This document shows positions 8,929-18,212 of a DNA stretch of 57,466 bases, one piece after another. Origin of the DNA: CAYSEW01 sp964430245 (GTDB lineage Bacteria; Bacteroidota; Bacteroidia; Flavobacteriales_D; Parvicellaceae); contig CAYSEW010000016.1 in the NCBI GenBank assembly GCA_964430245.1, positions 1 to 57,466 on the forward strand, read 5' to 3'. Under the pieces are notes generated by a model, which saw only the letters and a program-made list of their open reading frames with translations, did not search any database and had not been told where the DNA came from. The first letter of the stretch is position 1, and the number at the start of each line of letters is the position of its first letter. The position numbers and the translations under genes are program-made.

Positions 8929-8963
8929 AGGGCTAATTTAAGTGTTAATGAAATTTTATTCAA

Positions 8964-9440
8964 TTATTTTATGACTTTAGGCGCTTTTTCAACTTCATTA
9001 GATGGAATAAATAGGAGGGAAGAAGTGTTTACGCAATGTCTTGTTTGTTTATCTGTAAACCCTTCATTTAGAAAAACATGACCTAAATGCCCATTACAAT
9101 TATTGCAAATAATCTCAACTCTTCTGCCATCTGCATCTTGAATACGTTTTACTGAACCTTCAATCTCATCATCAAAACTTGGCCAACCACAATTCGAATG
9201 GAATTTATCTTCAGATTTGTATAGAGGATTGTTACATTGTCTACATATGTATAATCCATTATCGAAATTGTCTGTGTATTTTCCTGTAAACGCTCTGTCT
9301 GTTCCTTTTTGAAGAATAACATGTTTTTCAGCATCTGTTAGCGAGTTGTATTTTTTCATCTCATTGTTAATTGAAGTAGTTTGGCCACTGCATGAGTTTA
9401 AAGTTAGTATGCTTAAAAGTATTACTAAAATGTTTTTCAT
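8964..9440 (-). CDS. msrB: Peptide-methionine (R)-S-oxide reductase, lipoprotein form
   Basis: This 158-residue MsrB reduces methionine-R-sulfoxide in proteins. Zinc-binding cysteine pairs are CRQC (66, 69) and CNNC (112, 115); the catalytic cysteine is Cys136 in RHCVNTSSLLF, and Cys84 in HSNCGWPSF is a candidate resolving residue. The N-terminus (ILTLNSC, Cys17) is a lipobox, so this copy is an envelope lipoprotein rather than cytosolic. That placement fits repair of oxidised secreted proteins. It stands between the bestrophin and DUF5916 genes on the same strand. Confidence 0.93.
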   Translation of the reverse strand: MKNILVILLSILTLNSCSGQTTSINNEMKKYNSLTDAEKHVILQKGTDRAFTGKYTDNFDNGLYICRQCNNPLYKSEDKFHSNCGWPSFDDEIEGSVKRIQDADGRRVEIICNNCNGHLGHVFLNEGFTDKQTRHCVNTSSLLFIPSNEVEKAPKVIK

Positions 9441-9487
9441 TGAATCTTTTATCTTAATTAACTAAATCAGCAAGGCAATTATTTTAA

Positions 9488-11920
9488 TTAATGTTTCTTT
9501 TTTAAATATTGAGCATCCAGCCAATAGATCAATTTTATGGAAAGATTATTTACAGGCCCATTGTTAAGAGTGTTGTTAAGAGTAGACCAATAATCATCGT
9601 TTACATTGCTGTCTGCTGTAAAAATTGAGTTTTTCCATACAAAATTCAGCTCGCTTCCAGGTAGAAAAACCCATTGAAATAGCATGTCTATTGTAAATGC
9701 ATTGTAGTTGATGTCGTAAGCTGAATTTCCATAAGCATCTTGTCCAGAATAATTGTCCAATAAGCTTAATCTACCATTGTCCAATAACTCATGAAAATCA
9801 TTATAAATGACCTTTGCATTGTAATGACGCAATCTAAATGTTAATCCTATTCGATTGGTAATGGTATAATCAATTCCAATAGATTGAGTAGAAGTAATCC
9901 TGTCTCTGTTGCCAAATAAAATTCCTTCGAAATCATCAATTGGGTTACTAAAGTTTACGGCATATCCTTCGCTATTGTATTGCAAAGATTGGTTCCATCT
10001 ATGTATTAAGAATATTTGGTTGGTTATTCTAAATCTTAGCTCCATGTCATAATTCCATTCCCACCAATCATCTCTTTCTACAGCTACATAACCCAGCCCA
10101 GCATCTACTGCAATTCTTTTTTGGTAATTAGAAGAGATCCATCCTCGCATACTGGTCCATACAGGTCGAATGAATTTTTCTCCCCAAACTCTGGGTTCGA
10201 AAAAGTCGTTACTTTCATTGATGGTTCCATTCAGTCTAATTCCAGCAGCATTGAATGAATTGCTTACCATTGTAATATTACCACGCCAATAATTACCACC
10301 AAAAAGGTTAGGAGCATATAACCTTTCATTGGTTATAGAGAATTCACTAAAAAACTTATTCAAGTTTTTAATTTTTGGATTAAAATCTCTGTAACCTATA
10401 TAAACCTCTGTAGATCTACTGTTGTTGGCCCTTAAAAAGCCAAGGTCATTAGGGTTGTATGTGTCGGATTCTTCATAATATTCAGCCCCAAATGTTAACT
10501 GGCCTCTTTGCTTTCCTGCTTCAGCTCCCCAGCTATGCCCAATTGTATTGTTACTGTTTTCGATTTGGCTGGAGACCACTGAAAATGTTTCTAGAAAATA
10601 GTCGTTGTTTTTGCTGTTAAATTTGGTATTTAAACCAGATACATTGGCATCATAGAAATCTCCAGACCTTAGTACATTGGTATTTGTAAAAGTGATGTAC
10701 CCATTATTTCTAAGATTTTGATCCAAGACCAAAACATTGTAATTGCTCAATGGACTAATAATAATTTCTCTGTTGGAACTGTCTAATAAATTAAAAACAT
10801 TTGTTCTTTGTTCAGCAGTTACGGCATTAAACACTCCAATACCCAACCCTTTTTTATTCCTGCCAGATATTTTACTAGCGTTAAGTAATGGTACTGAAGT
10901 TGGAATGTTCAGGATCTGTTCATTTTCATTGAGCTGATTTTCATATACCTTAGAAGGAGTTTGAATACCAATTCTTCTGCTGTAGAAAAGGTCAGATTTA
11001 GTAAAAAGTTCTGTTCCTTCAGTAAAAAACTGTCGGTTTTCATTGAATTGGATTTCAAATGGGCTGATGTTTAAAACTTGATTATCAAATACAACTTGTC
11101 CGAAATCTGGTAATAGTGTAACATCTAAAGTAAACGCTTCATTGATCCCATATTTAATATCCATACCTCCATTAAAGGTGGAAACAGTTTCCTGTCCTTT
11201 TGAAAAATTAACATAATTAGATAAAAAGGGGATCATCGCTAGCCTTAAAGGCGGTGTAATGTTTTCAAGTCCTGTGGTTTTGCCGCTTTCTATCAAATAA
11301 TTTTCTAAGTCTGGATTTACTGGATTCCAAGTGCTTTCTTCTCTGTATCGACTGATCTGTCTACCAAAATTGATGTTCCAGGCCTGAACTTTTGTCTTAG
11401 GAAACCTTAACGCAGAGTAGGGGATTTTAATCTCTGCAAACCATCCATATTCATTGATCTTAGCTTTGCTGTTCCAAACTAAATTTAAAAGATCATTGTA
11501 ATCTTCATTAAATATTTTAGCATCTAGCTGTACACCACGGCTTGTAATTCCAAAGAAAAAACCATTTTGTTGGTCCTGATAAGTGTCAATAAAAATGGCA
11601 AATAGATCCAGGTTTGGATTGAAATCATCTCTAATAGATAATACCCTAGAAACAGAATCAGGATCATCGTAACATTTAACACCAATATAAATTGCTTCAT
11701 GGTCATAAAGTAAAGCAACTTCTGTTCTTTTACTAGGAGCTTCTCCTGGAAATGGCTTCATTTGTGTAAAATTGGATGTCCAATTAGCCATTAGCCATTG
11801 TTTTTCCTTAAACACACCATCTAAAACAATGCTTTCATCAATTTTATGAGCATTGATCTCACGCTGACCACAGAAAGAGTAGGATATGGTCAATAGAATA
11901 ATTAGAAAAACACTTTTCAT
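9488..11920 (-). CDS. DUF5916 family protein: CBM9-like domain plus outer-membrane barrel
   Basis: From the chosen ATG this is an 810-residue protein. It has a signal peptide (MKSVFLIILLTISYSF, then CGQ), a CBM9-like sugar-binding-type domain (~20-200; VLDGVFKEKQW, EVALLYDHEAIYIGVKCYD, WFAEIKIPYSALRF), and a long C-terminal beta-rich region typical of DUF5916 outer-membrane proteins. The C-terminus (LIYWLDAQYLKKK) fits a barrel end. The open frame extends 30 codons further to 12010, but those codons encode no signal peptide and overlap the upstream gene. The internal ATG at 11920 gives a proper leader and a 76-bp gap. Biochemical function is not established for the family. Confidence 0.85.
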   Translation of the reverse strand: MKSVFLIILLTISYSFCGQREINAHKIDESIVLDGVFKEKQWLMANWTSNFTQMKPFPGEAPSKRTEVALLYDHEAIYIGVKCYDDPDSVSRVLSIRDDFNPNLDLFAIFIDTYQDQQNGFFFGITSRGVQLDAKIFNEDYNDLLNLVWNSKAKINEYGWFAEIKIPYSALRFPKTKVQAWNINFGRQISRYREESTWNPVNPDLENYLIESGKTTGLENITPPLRLAMIPFLSNYVNFSKGQETVSTFNGGMDIKYGINEAFTLDVTLLPDFGQVVFDNQVLNISPFEIQFNENRQFFTEGTELFTKSDLFYSRRIGIQTPSKVYENQLNENEQILNIPTSVPLLNASKISGRNKKGLGIGVFNAVTAEQRTNVFNLLDSSNREIIISPLSNYNVLVLDQNLRNNGYITFTNTNVLRSGDFYDANVSGLNTKFNSKNNDYFLETFSVVSSQIENSNNTIGHSWGAEAGKQRGQLTFGAEYYEESDTYNPNDLGFLRANNSRSTEVYIGYRDFNPKIKNLNKFFSEFSITNERLYAPNLFGGNYWRGNITMVSNSFNAAGIRLNGTINESNDFFEPRVWGEKFIRPVWTSMRGWISSNYQKRIAVDAGLGYVAVERDDWWEWNYDMELRFRITNQIFLIHRWNQSLQYNSEGYAVNFSNPIDDFEGILFGNRDRITSTQSIGIDYTITNRIGLTFRLRHYNAKVIYNDFHELLDNGRLSLLDNYSGQDAYGNSAYDINYNAFTIDMLFQWVFLPGSELNFVWKNSIFTADSNVNDDYWSTLNNTLNNGPVNNLSIKLIYWLDAQYLKKKH

Positions 11921-11996
11921 TGTTTTATTTAGTTGGTCAGCGTTAGTAAATTTAATATTCAATGACTGTAAAGATGTAAAATGGTTGTTGTTCTTT

Positions 11997-12461
11997 TTAG
12001 TGAATTTCAAAAAACTTTTCTAAAGCTTTAGTCCTGTAATTAAAAATTTCATTCAATTTTTTTTTAATAAAAAGTGAATTGGCAATATTTCCTAAAATTC
12101 CCAAAGGTGGTTGATAGCTTACAATGTCCTTCATAAGAACACCAGTATTTATAGGTTTGATAATATGTTGATGGTGCCATATTTTATAAGGTCCAATCCT
12201 TTGTTCATCAACAAAATATTCTTTTTCTTTTAAATGAGTTATTTCGGTTACCCAAGTTGTTTTTATATTTAACAGAGGAGCAACTTTATAACCAATGATC
12301 AATCCTTCATACATATTATCGGGAATATCTTCTGAAATGATGTCAAAACCCATATAGTCTGGAGTAATGATTTTTAGATTTTGTGGGTTTTGAATAAAAT
12401 CCCAAACTTCATTGATTGATCTTTCAATTATCTGTTCTTTTTTAAATTGATAGAATCCCAT
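11997..12461 (-). CDS. SRPBCC / START-like ligand-binding protein
   Basis: This 154-residue cytoplasmic protein has the SRPBCC fold (polyketide cyclase/dehydrase and lipid-transport superfamily). It begins with the classic strand-helix pattern YQFKKEQIIERSINEVWDFI and the NPQNLKIITPDYMGF segment found in Bacteroidota family members. It has no signal peptide or membrane segment. Such proteins bind hydrophobic ligands; the ligand here is unknown. It is the first gene of a minus-strand run (SRPBCC, DUF5916, MsrB, bestrophin, hydrolase), with 678 bp of non-coding DNA upstream. Confidence 0.8.
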   Translation of the reverse strand: MGFYQFKKEQIIERSINEVWDFIQNPQNLKIITPDYMGFDIISEDIPDNMYEGLIIGYKVAPLLNIKTTWVTEITHLKEKEYFVDEQRIGPYKIWHHQHIIKPINTGVLMKDIVSYQPPLGILGNIANSLFIKKKLNEIFNYRTKALEKFFEIH

Positions 12462-12873
12462 AACGATTTTTTATAAAACTAGAAAAGAAGTAGTTGATAA
12501 TTAATTTTGTTTAACAGAATCGTTAAATTATATAGATTGATTTTTAAATCAGATGTGTTGAAATGTAGAACTAATAGCGATTTGACTATTTGTTTTTGTT
12601 TAAAAGTAGAAAGAATATTATCTGTTGATAAGAAATTTAAAGTTAGTTTTTTAGAGATTCACCTTTTCCTAATAGACTGATATTTTTTTGACTATGTATT
12701 TTTTAGATTCATAATCAATAAGTTTAAATTGAAATTATATTTTTAATTGATGTGGATTTCTCTTGTAAATACTTATAAAATCCATTAACTTATAATACTT
12801 TTCTATCCATGTTAATGATAGGAGTATTAAATTTCTTAGGATTAATTGGATTAGAAACTGCAATAACTTATAA

Positions 12874-12984
12874 AAATGACCATCCCTATTTAAAATTACT
12901 ACATGAAAAATTTGAACATAAATTTATATTCAAATTTTTCAAATTGAATAATCTAAGGGGTAGGTAAAATAAGGATAGTCATTT
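12874..12984. repeat. 111-bp imperfect hairpin element
   Basis: The ends are inverted repeats: AAATGACCATCCCTATTT (12874-12891) pairs with AAATAAGGATAGTCATTT (12967-12984) with two mismatches. Inside lies a perfect 12-bp inverted repeat, GAAAAATTTGAA (12905-12916) and TTCAAATTTTTC (12929-12940), around a 12-nt loop. Between them TTACTAC and GTAGGTAA also pair with a one-base bulge. The whole can fold as one long stem-loop. It could be a small palindromic or MITE-like element, or a structured RNA. No clear target-site duplication is visible. Confidence 0.55.
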
Positions 12985-13072
12985 AAAGTTTATTATTAAT
13001 TAATTAACATAAAATTCTACCTTTTAGATTATTTATACCCACGGAGTAGCGTGATTTGACTAAAACACGGCT

Positions 13073-13096
13073 AATTACACGGAAATCCGTGTAATT
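13073..13096. promoter_or_regulatory. 24-bp palindrome, candidate operator of the LamG-LuxR regulator
   Basis: The arms AATTACACGGA and TCCGTGTAATT are perfect 11-bp inverted repeats separated by AA. Extra CACGG-type half sites occur just upstream (ACGGAG near 13041, ACACGG near 13064). The palindrome ends 38 bp before a TAttTTTG promoter element and 43 bp before the earliest start of the regulator gene. This arrangement suggests autoregulation by the encoded LuxR-type HTH, which is inference. Confidence 0.5.
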
Positions 13097-13134
13097 ATAA
13101 AGTAAACACTATACCTCAAGAATTCTCTAATTAT

Positions 13135-13142
13135 TATTTTTG
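13135..13142 (+). promoter_or_regulatory. Bacteroidota -7 promoter element (TAttTTTG)
   Basis: An exact TAnnTTTG match lies at the very start of the regulator gene. If used, transcription would begin just inside the longest open frame, which favours translation from the TTG at 13167 rather than 13140. No good -33 TTTG partner is seen. Confidence 0.35.
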
Positions 13143-15251
13143 TATGCTATAAAAATTAATCAATATTTGAAACAGTTATTATTTTTTATACTAATTCCAA
13201 TCTTTTCATTTTCACAAAATGGACCAGGAGGAGTAGGTAGTACTAATAAAAATTCCTCTTTGGTTATATGGCTAAATGCTAATGATGTAAAACAAGATAC
13301 TAACTCTCATGTTGGACTATGGTTAGATAATTCTGGTTTTAAAAATCATGCTCTTATTGATGCCGGACTAGGCCCAGTTTTGAAATCTAAAGGAAATAAT
13401 GATTTTACTTTAGATTTTACTGCAAATCGAAATGAATATTTAATTATAAACTCTAATAACAGCATTGAATGTGATGAACTTTCTGTTTATGTAGTGGGTA
13501 AAATTAGATTCAAAAGTGATGCTTGGGCTGGATTTATAATTAAGGAATCAGGCTCTAGCTGGAATGATGGCTTTGGAATAGGAAGATTTGATAATTATAA
13601 GGAGATTATTGCATTTTCGAATAATTATGAAAAATTTTCTATAAGAACTCCTTTTGAATTTAATGAAGATCAATTATTGAGCTATCATCATTTAGCTGAA
13701 AATATAGAATTTTTTAATAAAGGTAAATGTATTGGTAAAAAGAAGCATAATGGTAAGATAGATCAAAATGATGATAGTTTTTGGATAGGATGGACAGGGG
13801 AATTTCTAGATGGTGAGATCAATGAAATAATTATGTTTAATGAGCCCAATACATTAATTCAAAGAAGGTTGATCCATAATTATCTTTCCTCAAAATATAA
13901 TATTGATATTGAAGAGGACCTTTATGGTTATGATGATTCTTTACATGGAAATTATAATTATGGTCTTGCTGGTATAGGAATGGCTGAAGATAATAGTAAA
14001 CAAATTGATGCCTGTGGGGATGGGATGGTCACTATTAATAACCCATTAGACCTTAATCCTGATGAATATATGATCTGGTCGCATAATGGTATTTCTATCG
14101 ATAAGAACAATTCAATTGATGTTCCTAAAGGGGTTGCTAATAGATTGAAAAGAGAGTGGAAGGTTGCTGAGGTTGATTTAGAAGGAAATGAGGTAGATGT
14201 TGGGCCTATTAATATTCAATTTGACTTGTCTACATATACAAAGATTAATCCATTAAATTTATTTTTATTAATTGATGTTGATAATGATGGCCTTTATTCT
14301 AATGATGAACCAATTCCAGTTAATGATGTAAAGGATGGAAGTAAAATAATTTTTAATAACATAAGCCAGCTAAAAAATGGAACTAAGTTCACTTTAGGAT
14401 CTTCATTTAATGAAAATTATATTTTAAAAACATTATTAAGTCAATTTGAGTTTTCTTATATAGATAGTTTAATAAATATTAATTGGAGTATAAGTGAAGT
14501 TGCTGGAGTGAACTCTATTATACTTTTAAAAACTGATGAAACTGTTAATGATGATACATTGACAATTATTAATATTGATAATGATGGTCTAAATAAGTTC
14601 ACTTTCATGGATAATAATCTTTCTGAATTTAATACCATATACTCATTATATTGTGTAAGGGCTAATTGTAATGATACTATTAAATTAGGAGATATTGGTC
14701 TTGATTATGGTTTTGAAGTAAAGAAATATGAGAGGAAAATATTTGAAAATGAACAATTAAAACTTTTAGAAGACTTATATGCAAATAATGAAGAAATTGA
14801 TAAAACTAAAGGACATTTATCCTTGTTGTTTTATATATCTATTACTATAATTTTATTTATAATATCTTCTTTGTTATTTTATTATAAGTCAAATTCAAAC
14901 GCTGTTAAAATTGAACGTACTAAACTCCTTAATGAAATACAGAGATTAAAACAAAAAGGAGTTGCGAAATCTTTTACTGAACCAGAAATAAGAAATGATC
15001 TTGAACTCAATAAACTTAAATTAGAACAAGCTATAGATGCAAAATTAGGTGAATCAGCATGGATGATACTAAATGTATTATTATTAAATCCTTCAATAAG
15101 CAATAAGGAGATTGCAGAAGAGGTCTCATTAAGCTTAGAGGGTGTTAGCTCTTCATTGAGAAAGATGTATGTTGTATTTAATGTATCCGATTCAAGTAAT
15201 AAGAAAATTGCTTTATTGATGGAAGCTACTAGGATCTCAAGTGAGATATAA
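13140..15251 (+). CDS. Transmembrane one-component regulator: LamG-like ectodomain, TM helix, LuxR-type HTH
   Basis: This protein is 703 residues if it starts at TTG 13140. A second TTG at 13167 gives the more typical leader MKQLLFFILIPIFSFSQ and may be the real start. After the signal comes a concanavalin/LamG-like domain (~40-260; LVIWLNANDV, FWIGWTGEFLDGEINEIIMF). Next is a DUF8202-like segment (~270-430; YGLAGIGMAEDNSKQIDA) that normally occurs in T9SS surface proteins. A single TM helix (560-582) leads to a coiled linker and a C-terminal LuxR-type HTH (~640-695; SISNKEIAEEVSLSLEGVSS). An exported sensor domain is thus joined directly to a cytoplasmic DNA-binding domain, without kinase or receiver. 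The upstream palindrome may be its operator. The signal and target genes are unknown. Confidence 0.8.
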   Translation: MYAIKINQYLKQLLFFILIPIFSFSQNGPGGVGSTNKNSSLVIWLNANDVKQDTNSHVGLWLDNSGFKNHALIDAGLGPVLKSKGNNDFTLDFTANRNEYLIINSNNSIECDELSVYVVGKIRFKSDAWAGFIIKESGSSWNDGFGIGRFDNYKEIIAFSNNYEKFSIRTPFEFNEDQLLSYHHLAENIEFFNKGKCIGKKKHNGKIDQNDDSFWIGWTGEFLDGEINEIIMFNEPNTLIQRRLIHNYLSSKYNIDIEEDLYGYDDSLHGNYNYGLAGIGMAEDNSKQIDACGDGMVTINNPLDLNPDEYMIWSHNGISIDKNNSIDVPKGVANRLKREWKVAEVDLEGNEVDVGPINIQFDLSTYTKINPLNLFLLIDVDNDGLYSNDEPIPVNDVKDGSKIIFNNISQLKNGTKFTLGSSFNENYILKTLLSQFEFSYIDSLININWSISEVAGVNSIILLKTDETVNDDTLTIINIDNDGLNKFTFMDNNLSEFNTIYSLYCVRANCNDTIKLGDIGLDYGFEVKKYERKIFENEQLKLLEDLYANNEEIDKTKGHLSLLFYISITIILFIISSLLFYYKSNSNAVKIERTKLLNEIQRLKQKGVAKSFTEPEIRNDLELNKLKLEQAIDAKLGESAWMILNVLLLNPSISNKEIAEEVSLSLEGVSSSLRKMYVVFNVSDSSNKKIALLMEATRISSEI

Positions 15252-15254
15252 ATA

Positions 15255-17135
15255 TCATCTAACCAGTATTACTTTTCCAGAAACCCATTGTTTACCTATT
15301 GGATATCTAAGTAAATAGATTCCAGTAGGGTAATCACCTAAGAAGAGTGTTATTTTATGACTATCGTTAAAATTAACTCGTTGTAAGATCTTACCAGATA
15401 GGTCTGTTAAATAGATGAATTCAATTATTTCAGGACTTTCAATGGTGACATAGTCTCTAGTTGGATTTGGGTAATATTTCCATTCTATTTTATTGATTTC
15501 TTCATTATTAACCCCTATCTCTTCATTATTAAGAGTGTCTGGATTTAACAGGTCTTCATATATTTGGCCATGCTCCATAGTGAATGTTACTACACTATCT
15601 GGATAATTCATTTCAAATTCAGGTGTTTCTTCTTCACATTTTGGATAATAAATATTAGCTTTTATTATTTTGCTGACCCTTTCAGTAAGTAATTTGATGT
15701 CATATTCATCTACAGTTGGTTCAATATGACCACTTCCAATACCACTATGATCTGTTAAGAATAGATAAGTTCCATTAGTACTCAATGCTAGCGCTCTCAT
15801 TAAGTATTCTCCTGATTTATTGATTCCACTACCAGTTATTGGGATAATTTTGATTCCTTTTTTTGCTGCTTTTCTAGACAGTTCGTTTATTCTTTTAATG
15901 ACTTTTTCATCGTTATGTGCAGGGGCATCTAGAATAAGAAATAATAATTTGCTTCTAGTATCCTCACTCCAGCTTAATTGATTAATAGCAACATCTAATC
16001 CAGCATCTACAGCTTCTGGCATATCTCCACCTCCGCCTGCAAATTGTTCATCTATATAAACCAAAGCTTCCGATAACACATCGGTGAAATCTTTGTGTTT
16101 GGTGACATAATTTTCTGTACTGTCTTTATAAAAAACACTCCCATATTTAATGCTAACATCCTTGTAAAAGTTCTGAGCATTGTACATAATCTTATTTAGG
16201 TCTCTTTTTATGAAATTAATTTCATCACTCATACTTCCGGTAGCATCTACTACAAAAGCAATTTCAACTAAATTAGAGGCACCGCAGCTTAAATTCATTT
16301 TAAGGGTATTAATTCCTTTTTTAAAGGTTTTTGGATTTCTAATGGTCTTGGTAACTCCAAAATAATCGATAAGGATATGCTTGATATCTGTTTCTTTTCC
16401 ATCTAAAGAACCCCATAGCTCTGCCTTACCGGTATTATCGCTTTTCGACTCCCAGATTACATTATTTACAGAACCAATTAATTGAATTTTAGCTCCTACT
16501 AAGGGGCTTTTTTCATCATTTGTCAATTGCACTACATATCTGTTTTGAGGATTTAGCTTCCAAGTTTGTTGGTAAGTGGATAGTTCATTGTTTAGATAAT
16601 CATTCCAGAGATTCCACTTGCCAAAGTCATTGATCTCTCCTGCTGTCAGTCCTTTTCCGTAATCGTTAGTATTAAGCTGAGCGTTATTGCTAGATAAATA
16701 AACCTCTCCATCTACATAGCCAGCTTCCATCGAATAAACCATTTCAGAAAGTACTCTTTCTTTTCTCAGCTCATCTCTAGATAATGAAAAATCAGCTTCA
16801 ACTTCAACATCATCCAACACTTCTATGGATTCTTCTATGGTTTCATAACCAGCATATTTAACCTCTATGGTATAAGTGCCTGTATCTGCAAGATCCAATT
16901 CATAATTTCCATCTTCATCAGTTAAAACAGACCTTATTAAATTATTGTCTTTGTCATAGACTGCTACATTTCCATATTTCATGGCCTTAGACTCTGAACT
17001 GCTACTATGAATAGGTAAATGAGAATAATGACTTTCATTTTTAATTTTAAGAGCTGTATTCCCTTTTAATGATTGAGCATTTAAATGAATGAGTCCGGTT
17101 AATAATATAAAAGTAAAGAGTATTGTTTTTTTCAT
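15255..17135 (-). CDS. Secreted vWA-domain protein with carboxypeptidase-like domain and T9SS tail
   Basis: This 626-residue secreted protein has a signal peptide (1-20). A carboxypeptidase-regulatory-like beta-sandwich (~55-118; VAVYDKDNNLIRSVLTDEDGNYEL) and a linker region precede a von Willebrand factor A domain from ~288. The domain has a complete MIDAS start DATGSMS (297-303) and GGGDMPEAVDAGL further on. The C-terminal ~75 residues (YYPNPTRDYVTIES, then PTGIYLLRYPIGKQW) are a T9SS type A sorting domain. vWA domains with MIDAS bind protein ligands through Mg2+. It is divergent (141 bp) from the amidotransferase-like gene, an arrangement suggesting a common function. Its stop lies 4 bp from that of the LamG-LuxR regulator. 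Confidence 0.87.
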   Translation of the reverse strand: MKKTILFTFILLTGLIHLNAQSLKGNTALKIKNESHYSHLPIHSSSSESKAMKYGNVAVYDKDNNLIRSVLTDEDGNYELDLADTGTYTIEVKYAGYETIEESIEVLDDVEVEADFSLSRDELRKERVLSEMVYSMEAGYVDGEVYLSSNNAQLNTNDYGKGLTAGEINDFGKWNLWNDYLNNELSTYQQTWKLNPQNRYVVQLTNDEKSPLVGAKIQLIGSVNNVIWESKSDNTGKAELWGSLDGKETDIKHILIDYFGVTKTIRNPKTFKKGINTLKMNLSCGASNLVEIAFVVDATGSMSDEINFIKRDLNKIMYNAQNFYKDVSIKYGSVFYKDSTENYVTKHKDFTDVLSEALVYIDEQFAGGGGDMPEAVDAGLDVAINQLSWSEDTRSKLLFLILDAPAHNDEKVIKRINELSRKAAKKGIKIIPITGSGINKSGEYLMRALALSTNGTYLFLTDHSGIGSGHIEPTVDEYDIKLLTERVSKIIKANIYYPKCEEETPEFEMNYPDSVVTFTMEHGQIYEDLLNPDTLNNEEIGVNNEEINKIEWKYYPNPTRDYVTIESPEIIEFIYLTDLSGKILQRVNFNDSHKITLFLGDYPTGIYLLRYPIGKQWVSGKVILVR

Positions 17136-17276
17136 GACTTGTAGATTAAATTATATACCCTAATACAAGTCTCCTTTTGATTGGTTCAAATACTTTAATT
17201 AAAATAATTTTTTATTTTTTTTTGAACGTTATTGATTATTGAATGTATGGAATGAAAAAATTAAAAACATACCATT

Positions 17277-18209
17277 ATGAAAACAAGAAATCAATTATTT
17301 ACCCTGCTGATAGGAGTGGGATTGTTATTTTCCACAGGAGCTTCAGCCCAATATACAAAGCATGCTTCTAAAAATGTTATAACTGAAAGTGTTCCCATTC
17401 AGTATCTTAATGAAGATACAGGGATAGAAGAAATAAGATATGAAGAAAGAGCTGTTGTATCAGATAGCTATGGAAATGCACAAGGAAATCAGTATGATCT
17501 GGCAGTAGATGGGGCATTTGAAGGACAAACCATAGCTGTGCTTCATTTTTATACTGGAGGAGGATTTAATTTTTCATTGCCTAAAAAAGCATTGGAAGAA
17601 AAAGGATTTTCTGTATACAGGTGGTTGAATCAAGCACCAGAGCCTAAGGACCTAGAAGAAGCATTGGCTAAATCTTGCCAGCTCTGGATCATTTCAGATC
17701 AGGCTCGTCATTTAAATGATGAGCATTTAAAGATTATCAAAAAGTTTTTTGATAGTGGAAAGGGTGTTTATATATGGGGAGATAATCAGCCTTATTATGC
17801 AGATGCTAATTATGTGTCAAAAGCATTGATCGGAGTAGAAATGAATGGTAATTTAATGGGTAATCAGGTGGTGAATTTACAGATGGAAGAGAAAAAAGCA
17901 GGTGTAATGCCCAATCATTTGATCACTACAGGATTACAATATGTATATGAAGGAATCACTATTGCAACTTTATCAGAATCTAAAGATTTAACACCAATTA
18001 TATATGGATCAGCTAATAATTTAGTGACAGCTGTTTATGAGAAAGAAGGTAAGCGTTTGATCTTAGATGGAGGATTTACACGTTTATATTGCAATTGGGA
18101 TACGGCAGGAACAGGTAGATATGTAAAAAATGCAGCTGCTTGGCTGGTTAATTACGAGAGATTTGGTGATAAGGTAGTATCCAACAAAGTAGCTGACGAT
18201 ATTAAATAG
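17277..18209 (+). CDS. Secreted glutamine-amidotransferase-like (GATase1-like) fold protein
   Basis: This 310-residue exported protein has a signal peptide (1-24, ending GASAQ). The mature region reads like the class I glutamine amidotransferase / ThuA-like flavodoxin-type fold: alternating strands and helices, TIAVLHFYTGGGFNFSLPKKALEEKG, LWIISDQARHL, GKGVYIWGDNQPYYAD. A highly conserved-looking C-terminal block is LILDGGFTRLYCNWDTAGTGRYV. The usual catalytic Cys-His-Glu triad is not evident, so it is likely non-catalytic or uses other chemistry. Homologous segments are associated with vWA proteins in my recollection of the family, which fits the divergent vWA neighbour. Function is unknown. 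Confidence 0.7.
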   Translation: MKTRNQLFTLLIGVGLLFSTGASAQYTKHASKNVITESVPIQYLNEDTGIEEIRYEERAVVSDSYGNAQGNQYDLAVDGAFEGQTIAVLHFYTGGGFNFSLPKKALEEKGFSVYRWLNQAPEPKDLEEALAKSCQLWIISDQARHLNDEHLKIIKKFFDSGKGVYIWGDNQPYYADANYVSKALIGVEMNGNLMGNQVVNLQMEEKKAGVMPNHLITTGLQYVYEGITIATLSESKDLTPIIYGSANNLVTAVYEKEGKRLILDGGFTRLYCNWDTAGTGRYVKNAAAWLVNYERFGDKVVSNKVADDIK

Positions 18210-18212
18210 AAT

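Larger units (their letters stand above)
12462..13139. other. 678-bp gene-poor region between divergent genes
   Basis: No convincing protein gene is seen here. The stretch contains the promoter region of the SRPBCC gene, a long hairpin element (12874-12984), a CACGG-rich block from ~13040 with a 24-bp palindrome (13073-13096), and a TAnnTTTG promoter element (13135-13142). A 52-codon frame at 12809-12967 runs through the hairpin and is not accepted as a gene. Confidence 0.6.

Noticed and set aside
11921..12010. N-terminal extension of the DUF5916 gene
   Set aside because: The 30 extra codons overlap the SRPBCC gene and displace the signal peptide, so the internal ATG at 11920 was chosen.
12809..12967. 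52-codon frame starting with ATG in the gene-poor region
   Set aside because: It runs through the hairpin element, ends inside its right arm and shows no signal, domain or conserved look. The inverted repeats explain the sequence better.
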